From Blastocatellia bacterium (GTDB lineage Bacteria; Acidobacteriota; Blastocatellia; Pyrinomonadales; Pyrinomonadaceae): a stretch of DNA of 64,000 nt. The DNA lies in assembly GCA_013697915.1 (NCBI GenBank), contig JACCVY010000006.1:28292-92291 (forward strand), in the 5' to 3' direction. The translations under genes and the position numbers were made by a program. Shown piece by piece: positions 9,380 to 17,930 of the stretch. Below the pieces are notes generated by a model. The model worked only from the letters and a program-made list of their open reading frames with translations. It searched no databases and was not told where the DNA came from. Each line of letters starts with the position of its first letter. Positions within the stretch are counted from its first letter, which is position 1.

Positions 9380-10006
9380 GTGTCCGACCAAGACCACCTT
9401 AAGAAACTAATTGCACTTTTGCGACTCGCGTACTCGGCCGAGTTGGCTGCGGCATGCGCCTATCGCGGTCACTGGCATTCTGTTTCGGACGCAAACGAAC
9501 GTGGGCGCATTCTGCAAATCGAAAATGAAGAATGGCATCATCGCAAGCTGGTAGGCGAGATGCTCAAAAAGTTGGGAACACTCCCAAGCCGCGCTCGTGA
9601 GTTGCGTGCAACTGTTGTCGGACGCGTGCTCGGTACCTTGTGCCACCTCACCGGCGGGCTCGCCCCAATGTATGGCGCTGGCCGACTTGAAAGTCGCAAT
9701 ATTCGCGAGTATGAAACTGCCGCGCGTTACGCGCGCGCTGCCGGCCACGATGAATTTGCGGATTGCTTGCTGATGATGGCCGAAGTGGATTGGGAGCACG
9801 AGAAATATTTTCGTTCGCGCGTTCTGTCTCACCTTTTAGGAAGGCGCCTGGCCATATGGTCGGAACCACCGCCCCGGGAAATGATTCGCAAATCATTTGC
9901 GAACTCTGCCGAATCTGCACTATTGGACCAGGAGGCCGCCTCATTGGCTGGGGACAGGGTAGAAGTGCCGCTTGATGCCGTGGTAATATCGCAACACGCT
10001 GAATAG
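9380..10006 (+). CDS. Ferritin-like (COQ7-type) di-iron domain protein
   Basis: A 208-residue, mostly helical cytoplasmic protein. The carboxylate/histidine pattern of a four-helix di-iron bundle is visible: Glu in YSAELAAACAYRGH (about 19-32), ENEEWHHRK (about 50-58), ESRNIREYE (about 100-108) and AEVDWEHEKYF (about 133-143). This resembles COQ7/DMQ hydroxylase-like and ferritin-like proteins, but I cannot assign a substrate. The start is a GTG at 9380 with no strong Shine-Dalgarno; MSDQDHLKKLIALLRLAYS is a plausible N-terminus. It stands alone between mdh (divergent) and the aminotransferase, with a structured leader after it. Confidence 0.7.
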   Translation: MSDQDHLKKLIALLRLAYSAELAAACAYRGHWHSVSDANERGRILQIENEEWHHRKLVGEMLKKLGTLPSRARELRATVVGRVLGTLCHLTGGLAPMYGAGRLESRNIREYETAARYARAAGHDEFADCLLMMAEVDWEHEKYFRSRVLSHLLGRRLAIWSEPPPREMIRKSFANSAESALLDQEAASLAGDRVEVPLDAVVISQHAE

Positions 10007-10169
10007 CAATTCCCCCTAATTAACAGGCAACGAGGTTTGCGCTATGTGTAATAAAACAAATCTGGATCATCGCCCCCTCGACAGCCGTTCCGACCTCTTC
10101 GCGGACTAGCAGTCTTTCCTTAGTGACTCGTCGCTGATTCGTTGACGACTCTAGTCTCGTTGACGCGCC

Positions 10170-10195
10170 GCATCGTCTTTAGACGACGCCTTTTT
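10170..10195 (+). promoter_or_regulatory. Terminator-like hairpin in the leader of the aminotransferase gene
   Basis: GCATCGTC-TTTA-GACGACGC (7 of 8 bp) followed by CTTTTTC lies only 20 bases before the aminotransferase ATG. AAGGAGAG sits between the two. Upstream there are repeated TCGTTGACG words. It may end the preceding transcript or act as an attenuator; no known riboswitch class is recognised. Confidence 0.45.
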
Positions 10196-10214
10196 CAAGC
10201 AAGGAGAGAACCAC

Positions 10215-11573
10215 ATGTCGACCACAGCTATCGCACCGAAGCGACCTGAAATTAAAACCGAACTGCCTGGTCCGAAAGGCAAAGAAATCATCGCGGCAGA
10301 CGCACAGTTTGTTACGCCTTCTTATCCGCGACCCTCATTCACACTGGTGGCCGAACGCGCACATGGTGTTTGGGTGGAAGACGTTGATGGAAATGTTTTT
10401 CTCGATTGCAACGCCGGCGTCGCCGTGTGTTCGACGGGCCATTGCCATCCGGAAGTTGTGCGCGCGATTCAGGAGCAGGCGGAACAACTCATCCACATGT
10501 GCGGCACCGACTACTACTATCGTCACATGCCGGCGCTGGCGCGTAAGCTCGATGAGATCGTTCCGGTTCCCTCGCCTACCAAAACCCACTTTGCAAACAG
10601 CGGCACCGAAGCTGTCGAGACTGCCTTGAAGCTGGCGATGCACGCAACTGGTCGCGAGAAATTCATCGCGTTCTTCAATAGCTTTCACGGCCGCACGTTG
10701 GGTTCGCTTTCGTTGACTTCATCAAGATCAGCTCAGCGCCTTGGTTTCAAACGCCAGGCGCTCGACGTCATTCACGTTCCCTTTCCAAATGAGTTTCGCA
10801 ATCCCTTTAATCCAGCGGACTGTGGCGATGGCGGCGCGGGCCAGGGCGCTCTTAATTGGATTACCGAGCGGTTATTTAAAACGACCACGCCGCCGGAAGA
10901 GGTTGCGGCCATCGTCGTGGAAGCAGTGCAAGGCGAGGGCGGATATGTGCCGGCGCCCCAGGGTTTCCTGAAAGGACTTCGCCGCATTTGTGACGAACAC
11001 GGCATTCTGTTGATTGTGGATGAAGTGCAATCGGGAATGGGACGCACCGGAAAGATGTTTGCTTGTGAGTACTACGATGTTCAACCCGACATAGTGACTA
11101 TCGCCAAGGGTATTGGTTCAGGTTTGCCAATTGGCGCCTGCGTCGCGCGCGCTGATTTGATGGATTGGAAACCCGGCGCGCATGCATCGACGTTTGGCGG
11201 CAATCCTGTCTGCATCGCTGCAGCGTTGAAGACGATCGAGTTGTTGCAGAACGGCTTGGTGCAGAACAGCGCTGAAGTTGGTGCTTACTTGAAAGCAGGC
11301 CTTGAGCGCTTGCAAAAGAAATACGACTGCATCGGTGACGTTCGCGGCATGGGTCTGATGCTGGGAGTGGAGTTCGTAACCGACACTACTTCAAACAGGC
11401 CCAATGCCGAGCTTCGAGATCGTATTGAGATCGCTTGCTTTGAAAGAGGAATGATCGTGCTGGGAGCTGGGGCAAACACGATCCGCTGGTCGCCGCCGTT
11501 AATAATCACCAAAGAGAATATTGACGTCGCTTTAGAGATATTCGACAAAGCAATCGCGGCTTCATTGGGCTAA
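10215..11573 (+). CDS. Class III PLP aminotransferase (acetylornithine/4-aminobutyrate type)
   Basis: A 452-residue fold-type I PLP enzyme that moves an amino group between an omega-amino compound and a 2-oxoacid. Signs: CSTGHCHPEVV near the N-terminus, the cofactor phosphate motif NSGTEAVETALKLA (about 136), FHGRTLGSLSLT, the PLP-ring Asp in LLIVDEVQSGMGRTG (about 265-279), and the Schiff-base lysine in VTIAKGIGSGLPIG (about 295-308). The AAGGAGAG Shine-Dalgarno at 10201 fixes the start. Relatives in archaea with the same HMCGTDYYY segment include broad-range aminotransferases and amino-acid racemases, so the exact substrate (acetylornithine, GABA or other) is open. No arginine-biosynthesis genes are nearby. 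Confidence 0.88.
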   Translation: MSTTAIAPKRPEIKTELPGPKGKEIIAADAQFVTPSYPRPSFTLVAERAHGVWVEDVDGNVFLDCNAGVAVCSTGHCHPEVVRAIQEQAEQLIHMCGTDYYYRHMPALARKLDEIVPVPSPTKTHFANSGTEAVETALKLAMHATGREKFIAFFNSFHGRTLGSLSLTSSRSAQRLGFKRQALDVIHVPFPNEFRNPFNPADCGDGGAGQGALNWITERLFKTTTPPEEVAAIVVEAVQGEGGYVPAPQGFLKGLRRICDEHGILLIVDEVQSGMGRTGKMFACEYYDVQPDIVTIAKGIGSGLPIGACVARADLMDWKPGAHASTFGGNPVCIAAALKTIELLQNGLVQNSAEVGAYLKAGLERLQKKYDCIGDVRGMGLMLGVEFVTDTTSNRPNAELRDRIEIACFERGMIVLGAGANTIRWSPPLIITKENIDVALEIFDKAIAASLG

Positions 11574-11608
11574 GCAAATATTCCATTTGAAGCATTCAGT
11601 TTGGCAGT

Positions 11609-11689
11609 CTCGAGGTAAGGAAGGGTGGCTTGCCCCCGCTGGTCGAATGCCACCAACTAGCGGGGGTACACCATCCTTCCAACCATGAG
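11609..11689. repeat. Decayed inverted repeat, family A copy 2, between convergent genes
   Basis: The left arm carries AAGGAAGGGTGGCTTGCCCCCGCT (to 11640); the right arm is AGCGGGGGTACACCATCCTTCCAACCATGAG (11659-11689). It is clearly related to the copy at 2462-2550, with several mismatches between arms. Lying between two converging genes it may also terminate transcription. Confidence 0.75.
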
Positions 11690-11741
11690 CTTTTAATTCT
11701 TGACCCTCACTCTCAATCTTTGCAGCCGGCCAATCCTTGGG

Positions 11742-13100
11742 TTACGCCTTTAGCTTTTCACCAATTTCTTTCATCCGCGCGCGCAGGCGACTCTCGTCAA
11801 CTGTCGTCACACGCCCATCGCGATAAACTTCCCTTCCCGCAACCACCGTCAATACCACATCACGCGCGCTCGAGCTGAAAATGAGAGCGCTGACCGGATC
11901 GTAAACGGGAATTTGCTGGGCACCATCCAGCGAAACGATCGCGAAATCTGCCTGCATCCCTGCCTGCAATGCGCCGAGTTGTTCGGACCTGCCGAGTGCC
12001 CGCGCGCCCCCGCGGGTAGCGAGTTGCAAAACATCCGCGGCGGATAGACCAGCGGCGAGATTCGTCTCAGTAACATCCGAACGCGCGAGCAGCAGAGCGT
12101 AACGCGCCTCCTCGAGCAAATCACAGACGTTATTGCTCGCCACCGAGTCGCTACCGAGTCCGGTTGTCATTCCCTGCTCGAGAAATCTCGTGAGCGGCGC
12201 TACTCCATGGCCAAGTTTTGCATTCGATTTGGGACAATGCGCGATCTTGCTTCCAGTTTCACCGAGTGTCTCAATGTCGGCTGCATCAACGTGGATGCAA
12301 TGCGCCAACAGCGGTTTCGTTTCAAGAATTCCGTGTTGCTTGAGATATTGAATCGGCGAAAGCGACGGTGGCTGCCAGTCAATGCTGCGGCTTCTGAGTC
12401 CATCCGCGAAAGCGCCACTTCCCTCGCTTAGCAGTGATACTTCCATCGATGTTTCCGCGGCATGCATCGTCAACGGCAATTCTTCAACAATCGCAAACTG
12501 CGCGATCATCTCCAACTGCGGGCCGCAAACTGTATAGGGCGCGTGGGGAGACACGCCGCATTTCACCAAAGCCGTCTCAAGTTCGCGCAGCCGAGAGATT
12601 TTTGTTTGCAGCTTTGCAAAGTTCTCCTGCGCCAAACGCGGATCTGGTCCAAACGATTCCTGGAAAACGATTCCCCGCAAACCGACGGCGCGCAACGCAT
12701 TCATGCTTTCAAATGCGGTATCGCTGGCGTCCGCGACGCAGGTGACGCCCGCGCGCGCCGCTTCGCACGCACCCCACTGCGCCGATACATTCAAATCATC
12801 TGCGGTCATGCGTTCCAGCCTGGCGATTGTCAGCTTTTTCAACCACGCGAAGAAATCACTTTCCTCGTTTTCCAGGAAGCCGCGCATAGCGGTTAGTTCC
12901 AAATGTGAATGGCTGTTGACGAGGCCGGGAATTATTGCGGCCGGTCCAAAGTTTCGAACTTCTGCTTGAGGAAATTGTTGGGCCAGTATTTGGCGCGTGC
13001 CGACGCCGACAATGCGATCGTCGCTGACGGCGATTCCGCCATCGGTGAAAGGCGGAGAAGAAAGCGGTACGGTCCATTGAGCGCTGTAAATTATCGTCAT
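11742..13100 (-). CDS. Amidohydrolase, TRZ/ATZ family (adenosine/MTA/SAH deaminase-like)
   Basis: A 452-residue metal-dependent deaminase or hydrolase of the amidohydrolase superfamily, cytoplasmic. The first metal ligands are in VNSHSHLELTAMRG (about 62-75). Others are SPHAPYTVCG (about 182), HAAETSMEVS (about 215), LAHCIHVD (about 268) and the catalytic Asp in GLGSDSVASNNVCDLLEEAR (about 318-337). The C-terminal strand returns to the small composite beta domain, as in the family. Closest-looking families are S-adenosylhomocysteine/5-methylthioadenosine deaminase and triazine hydrolases; substrate not assignable by eye. ATG 13100 fits the family start. The neighbouring transglycosylase lies upstream on the same strand with a 61-base gap. 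Confidence 0.85.
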   Translation of the reverse strand: MTIIYSAQWTVPLSSPPFTDGGIAVSDDRIVGVGTRQILAQQFPQAEVRNFGPAAIIPGLVNSHSHLELTAMRGFLENEESDFFAWLKKLTIARLERMTADDLNVSAQWGACEAARAGVTCVADASDTAFESMNALRAVGLRGIVFQESFGPDPRLAQENFAKLQTKISRLRELETALVKCGVSPHAPYTVCGPQLEMIAQFAIVEELPLTMHAAETSMEVSLLSEGSGAFADGLRSRSIDWQPPSLSPIQYLKQHGILETKPLLAHCIHVDAADIETLGETGSKIAHCPKSNAKLGHGVAPLTRFLEQGMTTGLGSDSVASNNVCDLLEEARYALLLARSDVTETNLAAGLSAADVLQLATRGGARALGRSEQLGALQAGMQADFAIVSLDGAQQIPVYDPVSALIFSSSARDVVLTVVAGREVYRDGRVTTVDESRLRARMKEIGEKLKA

Positions 13101-13161
13101 ACTTTTGCGATCCAGATGGAATCAGCAATATCGCCAGGGGTTTTAGCGCAAGCGTCGCAAA

Positions 13162-13770
13162 TCAACGCGCGGGTGATGCGGAGTTTTGCAAATTGACGTT
13201 ACCTGCGTGACCTTTCAATTTGCGATAACGTTCGAGTATGGAAACGACGTAGGCGCGCGTTGATGGGATATCGATGTTGTTGATGAATTGCTCGCCGGAA
13301 AGTTGGTCTTGTCCCGCCGGCACCTTATTCCATTCGGCGGCGCGGCTGGGACCGGCATTGTAAGCAGCAATCATGCGCGCCTCGGCATCCGGAGTGTCGC
13401 GATACTGCTGATAGAATTTTTCCAGATACCAGCAACCAATTTGGATGTTGCGCTCGGGATCGCGAAGTTGCGCGGCCGGATTATCAGCCATCTGCCGTTC
13501 GAGATCCTTCATTCCTGTTTCGGTGGCCCAATCGCGGCCCACTGCGGAGGTGATCTGCATCAGGCCAATCTCGCCGTCTTTGCCGTTCTTCCAGGGACTG
13601 AAATATGTCTCCTCGTAAATAACGCTCCAGACAAGATTAGGTTCGAGACGATAGATGGCGGCCTGCCGCGCAATCAGCGCATCGTAACGATGGATCCAGT
13701 ATTGGTTGAAAAAATAAGAACCGACAGCGACGGTGAGTACAATGAGGATTACGACAAGGACACGTTTCAT
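13162..13770 (-). CDS. Lytic transglycosylase (SLT domain), membrane-anchored
   Basis: Cleaves peptidoglycan glycan strands with 1,6-anhydro product formation. The 202-residue protein has an N-terminal membrane helix (VLVVILIVLTVAVGSYFF, about 4-21). The SLT/Slt70-type catalytic domain follows: the catalytic glutamate is in VIYEETYFSP (about 50-59), followed by GEIGLMQIT, then IQIGCWYLEKFYQQY and the AYNAGPSRAAEW motif typical of family 1. ATG 13770 is followed directly by the basic residues of the anchor. The short size suggests a minimal periplasm-facing enzyme. It could be co-transcribed with the amidohydrolase downstream. Confidence 0.9.
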   Translation of the reverse strand: MKRVLVVILIVLTVAVGSYFFNQYWIHRYDALIARQAAIYRLEPNLVWSVIYEETYFSPWKNGKDGEIGLMQITSAVGRDWATETGMKDLERQMADNPAAQLRDPERNIQIGCWYLEKFYQQYRDTPDAEARMIAAYNAGPSRAAEWNKVPAGQDQLSGEQFINNIDIPSTRAYVVSILERYRKLKGHAGNVNLQNSASPAR

Positions 13771-13833
13771 TTAGTCAGTCGATTGGTAACTTCTGATCTT
13801 TCGGAAAGGTAGCCTGTTAGTGGGCCACGCCAA

Positions 13834-14622
13834 TTAGTTTTTGCGGCGCAACCGCCTCCAGAAATCTGCGGTCGAATATGAAATGTCGACCCCTTCGTAA
13901 CGAGAACGCAGCGCCAGCTCGTCCAACACGTGGCCCTGCAACCAAATTTCCGCGTCCAACGTCGCGCCCGGCACTAATCTATCGCCACGCAGTGAACGTT
14001 CGTTGACCAAAATCTCGAGATTCATGCGCTCTAGATCCACATTAATCCAATAGAGATTGCTGCCCGAAAGCGGGTTCTTCAGCGGCTTGCAGGCCACCAC
14101 CCGACCCGACAAACTCCAGTCGTTTTCATGCGCAGCGCGGGAAGGCGCTGCTTTATCCAATGGCAGCCAGCGCGTTTTCGCCGGACCGGAACGAACGCGC
14201 GCGCGATAGGCCAACCCGCAAAGTCCCACATGCAACTCCTGCGCGCGAAAGCCGCCGGGACCGACTTCCGTCAGGTTTTGCAGTTCAAATAAAACTTCGC
14301 AATCCGTACCTTGGCGATAACCATGGACCACGGCTTCGCCTTCTTCGTCGTATTCGGTCAGTGCCCAGGGCGTAATTGTTTGAATGTAGCGAGCGCGAAA
14401 ACCAGGACGGCAGTCGGCATAGAACACGTCGCCGCTACCGGATTCGTAAAGTACGGTCCAGACTTCGAGGCCTTCACCGAGCTTCCAGCAACGTCCATGC
14501 AGGACCGCGCCGCGACGATTCAGTTGCGTGGCTTCACCCTGATCGCCGGCGCGTTCCGCGAGATAGTTAAAAGCTTTCTCGCTGGGAACTTCCAGTCCAA
14601 TGGTTTCAAACGTTGCGTTCAT
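13834..14622 (-). CDS. Conserved hypothetical protein
   Basis: A 262-residue soluble protein with no signal peptide or membrane helix that I can see. It is rich in beta-prone segments and acidic residues, with two tryptophan-containing strands (EVWTVLYES, DAEIWLQGHV) and a C-terminal basic tail (RRLRRKN). I do not recognise the family. It is the last gene of a minus-strand run: TPR/retropepsin-like protease, PIN protein, small antitoxin-like protein, then this gene 39 bases after the small ORF. Context suggests co-transcription but not a function. Confidence 0.6.
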   Translation of the reverse strand: MNATFETIGLEVPSEKAFNYLAERAGDQGEATQLNRRGAVLHGRCWKLGEGLEVWTVLYESGSGDVFYADCRPGFRARYIQTITPWALTEYDEEGEAVVHGYRQGTDCEVLFELQNLTEVGPGGFRAQELHVGLCGLAYRARVRSGPAKTRWLPLDKAAPSRAAHENDWSLSGRVVACKPLKNPLSGSNLYWINVDLERMNLEILVNERSLRGDRLVPGATLDAEIWLQGHVLDELALRSRYEGVDISYSTADFWRRLRRKN

Positions 14623-14661
14623 AAATTCGGGAAAGGGATTCTCGCCGGCACCATCCGGTTC

Positions 14662-14889
14662 TTACCGAGTTCTGCCGGCACGCTTTTTTGGTTGCTCGTC
14701 AATCTCAACTTCCAAATCCTGCGGCGGAACATGTGTCCGCCTACCGCGAATAATTCGTTCTGGACCGCGCGCGGGACGGATTCCGGATCGCACCAACTCT
14801 GCAAAAAGATCTACATCGTAGTCTACTTCACGAGACATCTCCTCGCGAATCGCATGCAGCACTTCCAGAAATTTTGGCCGTCGATACAT
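14662..14889 (-). CDS. Small antitoxin-like protein paired with the PIN protein
   Basis: A 75-residue charged protein starting at ATG 14889, 8 bases after the stop of the PIN-domain gene. Helix-forming FLEVLHAIREEMSREVDYD is followed by an Arg-rich C-terminus (KKRAGRTR), a composition common in small nucleic-acid-binding or antitoxin proteins. I recall similar small proteins encoded next to PIN toxins, but the family name is not certain. The order toxin-then-antitoxin is the reverse of classical vapBC. Function is inferred from position. Confidence 0.6.
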   Translation of the reverse strand: MYRRPKFLEVLHAIREEMSREVDYDVDLFAELVRSGIRPARGPERIIRGRRTHVPPQDLEVEIDEQPKKRAGRTR

Positions 14890-14897
14890 CTAGTAAT

Positions 14898-15386
14898 CTA
14901 TTTCCCAGTCTCGGTAGCTTCGGAAACAAGAAACTCAGGCGTAACAATCATCGGAACATAAAAACCTGCTGCTGTATTGAACAGGCGAATGCGAGCCTGC
15001 CGGCGCACGTTCGCCAAGTGACCAAAGTTCCACGTCAACAAGTAATCGATTTTGTGAACCGACGCAATGGCTACATGCATGGCGTCCGCAATGTACTTGC
15101 GATGAAATATTCCGCGCGAGATATAACCTTCGGCAAGTATCGATGCCTCCTCTGCCAGCTCGACCTGTTCGAGCTCGGCGATCAATTTGAGATATGAAGA
15201 GCGGTGCGGTTCCGCGACGCGCTCTAATTCCCGCGTGACCAATGGCGAGATTACGGCGCGATAATCCGGCATCTCGTGTTCCCACCAGCGAATAGTCAAG
15301 TCGCGCCGAAACGGCTCACCATTATCAAGGTAAGCTCCGATCACTGATGTTTCGAGATAAAGACTTTGCTTCATAACCAGGATCAC
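14898..15386 (-). CDS. PIN-domain protein (VapC-like ribonuclease toxin)
   Basis: About 160 residues with the PIN fold signature: LYLETSVIGAYLD with the first acidic cluster near the N-terminus, a central Glu (VTRELERV), and the late acidic cluster in RKYIADAMHVAIA followed by YLLTWNFGHL. These residues bind Mg2+ in VapC-type RNases. The GTG at 15386 overlaps the upstream stop (ATGTGA), allowing translational coupling; ATG 15374 (MKQSLYLETS) is the alternative start. Its partner is probably the 75-residue ORF directly downstream. Linkage to a protease-like gene upstream is unusual for a free toxin module. Confidence 0.8.
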   Translation of the reverse strand: MILVMKQSLYLETSVIGAYLDNGEPFRRDLTIRWWEHEMPDYRAVISPLVTRELERVAEPHRSSYLKLIAELEQVELAEEASILAEGYISRGIFHRKYIADAMHVAIASVHKIDYLLTWNFGHLANVRRQARIRLFNTAAGFYVPMIVTPEFLVSEATETGK

Positions 15387-16975
15387 ATTGGCTGCAAGTT
15401 GTTGCTCGTCTTTGCAGTTATTTTCAATGGTTCCAGTTTAATCAATCCACGTTTGAAATCGAAAGAAATACGATAGTGGCCGAGAAAGTTTCCGCCGAGA
15501 ATTCCGCTTTGCGTGAACCCCGCCGTCTCATTTACGGGCTCCATATCCAGAACGGCTGCAGTGATTTGTTCGCGCGCAGTGTTGCCGAGCATTACCTTTG
15601 GCAAAACAACAGTCTTTACGTCGTCGGCTATTCCGGCTGCCCCATAAACTCGCATGCGCACCGGAGCGATATAACTTGTGAGTTCTTCTTCAGCTACGAG
15701 TTTTTCCGAAACGACCGAGACGCTGGCGCCGGTGTCGACAATGAAGTTGAGAGGCTTGTCGATTCCTTCCAGCCGCACTTCACCGCTGAGAAATCCGCTT
15801 GAAGTTGTGCGCACCGGTATTTCCACGATACCTGAAGGAATCGTACCTGCAAGTGCGGACGCGAATGTCCTGGGCGCTTCGCTGTAATCCGCACTTGATT
15901 GCCGCTGCAATGTAAAAGTTCTTTCACCATAATCTACCGAAGCAATCAACTTTGAGATCACTGACAGACCGAGATAACCATCGACCGGCGTGCTACGGTC
16001 ATAAAAATGGCGAATGTAGACTGGCACGCTAGCGACTTTCATGTCACCCAATTCCAGGGACGAAAGAAAACCATAAACGATTTCAAACTTTCCCCCGCCT
16101 CCGACAGCACGCGCCAACCCGCCTCGCGCGACGGGATGCAGCCCCAGCTTCTTTGCTGTTTCCTCAGAGATAACAGACATTCCCGAGCCGGTATCGAGCA
16201 CAAACCGGAGAAATTCTTTACCACCGTTGACGCGCACCTTTAGCAGGGGCCGACCATCAGTCAACTCAAATGGCAGACTGGTTTTGGTTCCGGTCAACGA
16301 GTACAACTGTCCCTGATTGACCAGGTAGCGCAGAAAGTCGATCAGCCCGCGGATGCGCGCGCGACGTTCCGCATCCGTCTTCGGGGCGATCAACAAAAAC
16401 CTTTCATACGCATCCGCAGCCTCTTTATATCGTTCATTGCGCGCGCTTGCCTGCCCCAAATTAAAGAGGTAGTCCGGTTCGTCTGAATCCAAACTCGTCG
16501 CACGTCGCAGCCCCTTGACCGCTTCCTCCATACGGTTCTCATAAAAATCCACCATAGCGAGTCCGGCAATTGCCAGGGACTCGTTCTCGTGAAGACTGAG
16601 CGCCGTGCGGAACTCTTCAACTGAATTCTGAAAATCACCGGAAGCGAGGATTGTAGCGCCGAGCAAAGCATGAGCTCGCGCGGAAAGTGGGTCGGCGAAA
16701 ATCACTCTTGCAGCCTGATCGTAAGCATCTTGCAGATGCCGCTGTTTCAGGAGTGCAAAACTCAAGCCCAAACGAGCGTCCTTGTCGCGCGTATCTTTCG
16801 CGAGCAACTCGCGATACATTTTTTCCGCATTCTCAAAGTCGCCGTCGCGAAGGGCGCGATCGGCGCGCACGCGCGCTTTTTGCTCGCCACCGGCATTTAC
16901 TGGAGCAACAAAGGCAAGACAAATCACAATGGCCGCGAAAAATTCTGCGGCCAATCTGCGTCGCCTGTCTGTCAT
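15383..16975 (-). CDS. Exported TPR protein with two retropepsin-like aspartic protease domains
   Basis: A 530-residue protein: signal peptide (RRRRLAAEFFAAIVICLAFVAPVNA), a block of tetratricopeptide repeats (about 35-190, e.g. GDFENAEKMYRELLAKDTRD), then two retropepsin/gag-asp-type half domains, each with its own catalytic motif: LDTGSGMSVIS (about 265) and VDTGASVSVVS (about 415). The closing GGNFLGHYRISFDF segment is also typical. A single chain could form an intramolecular two-lobed protease. I start at ATG 16975, not 17032, because AAGGAG lies 9 bases upstream and a proper signal peptide follows. Its stop overlaps the PIN gene. Substrate unknown; an envelope location is inferred from the signal peptide. 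Confidence 0.82.
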   Translation of the reverse strand: MTDRRRRLAAEFFAAIVICLAFVAPVNAGGEQKARVRADRALRDGDFENAEKMYRELLAKDTRDKDARLGLSFALLKQRHLQDAYDQAARVIFADPLSARAHALLGATILASGDFQNSVEEFRTALSLHENESLAIAGLAMVDFYENRMEEAVKGLRRATSLDSDEPDYLFNLGQASARNERYKEAADAYERFLLIAPKTDAERRARIRGLIDFLRYLVNQGQLYSLTGTKTSLPFELTDGRPLLKVRVNGGKEFLRFVLDTGSGMSVISEETAKKLGLHPVARGGLARAVGGGGKFEIVYGFLSSLELGDMKVASVPVYIRHFYDRSTPVDGYLGLSVISKLIASVDYGERTFTLQRQSSADYSEAPRTFASALAGTIPSGIVEIPVRTTSSGFLSGEVRLEGIDKPLNFIVDTGASVSVVSEKLVAEEELTSYIAPVRMRVYGAAGIADDVKTVVLPKVMLGNTAREQITAAVLDMEPVNETAGFTQSGILGGNFLGHYRISFDFKRGLIKLEPLKITAKTSNNLQPM

Positions 16976-17048
16976 TTCACTAAACTCCTTGATCCATACC
17001 GCAATCATGGCTTTCGCCTTGGGGAGTAACAACTGCTGGAACGGCCGA

Positions 17049-17717
17049 TTATTTCAACACTTCGCCGGTCTTAATCGACCAAAGAACCAAATCAAGTTCT
17101 TCAAAATCTATCTTGATGTCGCGCGAAAAAAGTTTCAACTTTTCTTCGACTTCCAGATAGCGAGCTCGAGTAGCAGGCGGTTTCGCGGTCTCAACTATCT
17201 GCAAATCCTGAAGACAACTCATCACATGTTTGTCGAGAATCGCGTGGCCGCGCAGGCCAATATTTCTCAGGAAATGGCTCGACTCTTTGTAACCCAGTCC
17301 TTTGATGCGCTTTTCCTGGGCCAACCAGTCTCGGCGCTCGAGTGGATCACGAAAACCTTCAAGCTTTCCGCGCAATTTCAGATTGCAATGCTCGCGCAAG
17401 TAATCGCGGGTGACGACGATATAGCCGGGCCGCTCTACCGGAAAGCGATGTGCGCGCGCTTTTCGTAAAGCTCGCGTCATATCTCGTCGTCCGCCCTGGG
17501 CCAGCAATGGCCTGACCGCATCGACGGCAGTGAACCCCATGCGCGCCGATGCCCCGGCAGTGAAAATACAAAAGACGAGTTCTTCCCAAAGGCGCTCATC
17601 AGAACCGTGCCGCCAGACTTCACGGAACTCGTTGAGCCGCGCTTGAATCTCTCTCTTGCGCGCAGCGTGTGTGGCACGTATGTCCGCCGCAGTAACAGGC
17701 TGATGATTTCGTCTCAC
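17049..17717 (-). CDS. ogg: N-glycosylase/DNA lyase (Ogg2-type 8-oxoguanine glycosylase)
   Basis: A base-excision repair enzyme that removes 8-oxoguanine and nicks the abasic site. The 222-residue product has a helix-hairpin-helix/GPD core: KRIKGLGYKESSHFLRNIG (about 138-156) with the catalytic lysine of the hairpin region, followed by HAILDKHV with the conserved Asp. Size and motif spacing match the Ogg2 (MjaOgg) family, common in archaea and found in some bacteria. The start is a GTG at 17717. It is divergent from the dacB-like gene, with 213 bases between them. Confidence 0.85.
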   Translation of the reverse strand: MRRNHQPVTAADIRATHAARKREIQARLNEFREVWRHGSDERLWEELVFCIFTAGASARMGFTAVDAVRPLLAQGGRRDMTRALRKARAHRFPVERPGYIVVTRDYLREHCNLKLRGKLEGFRDPLERRDWLAQEKRIKGLGYKESSHFLRNIGLRGHAILDKHVMSCLQDLQIVETAKPPATRARYLEVEEKLKLFSRDIKIDFEELDLVLWSIKTGEVLK

Positions 17718-17907
17718 TGGATTGTCAATGTCCAGATTCTAGGTTTGCGGTTCTTTTATTGTCAACGCAATTACGATCTGACGGTTTGTGAATCCAGGCG
17801 CGAATTGTTTTTGGAGTTCAAGTGCGACATCCTCCTTGACGACGAGCGCATCGAAAGATCCTCTCCACTATTACTCCCCAGCTTCGTGTTATTATCGATC
17901 TGGCACT

Positions 17908-17921
17908 GCTCACTGGTGAGC
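17908..17921. promoter_or_regulatory. Palindrome upstream of the D,D-carboxypeptidase start
   Basis: GCTCACTGGTGAGC is a 6-bp perfect inverted repeat with a 2-base centre, 9 bases before ATG 17931. It could be an operator, or a hairpin that partly covers the ribosome site (GGTGAG). Nothing more can be shown. Confidence 0.3.
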
Positions 17922-17930
17922 AATGATGGT

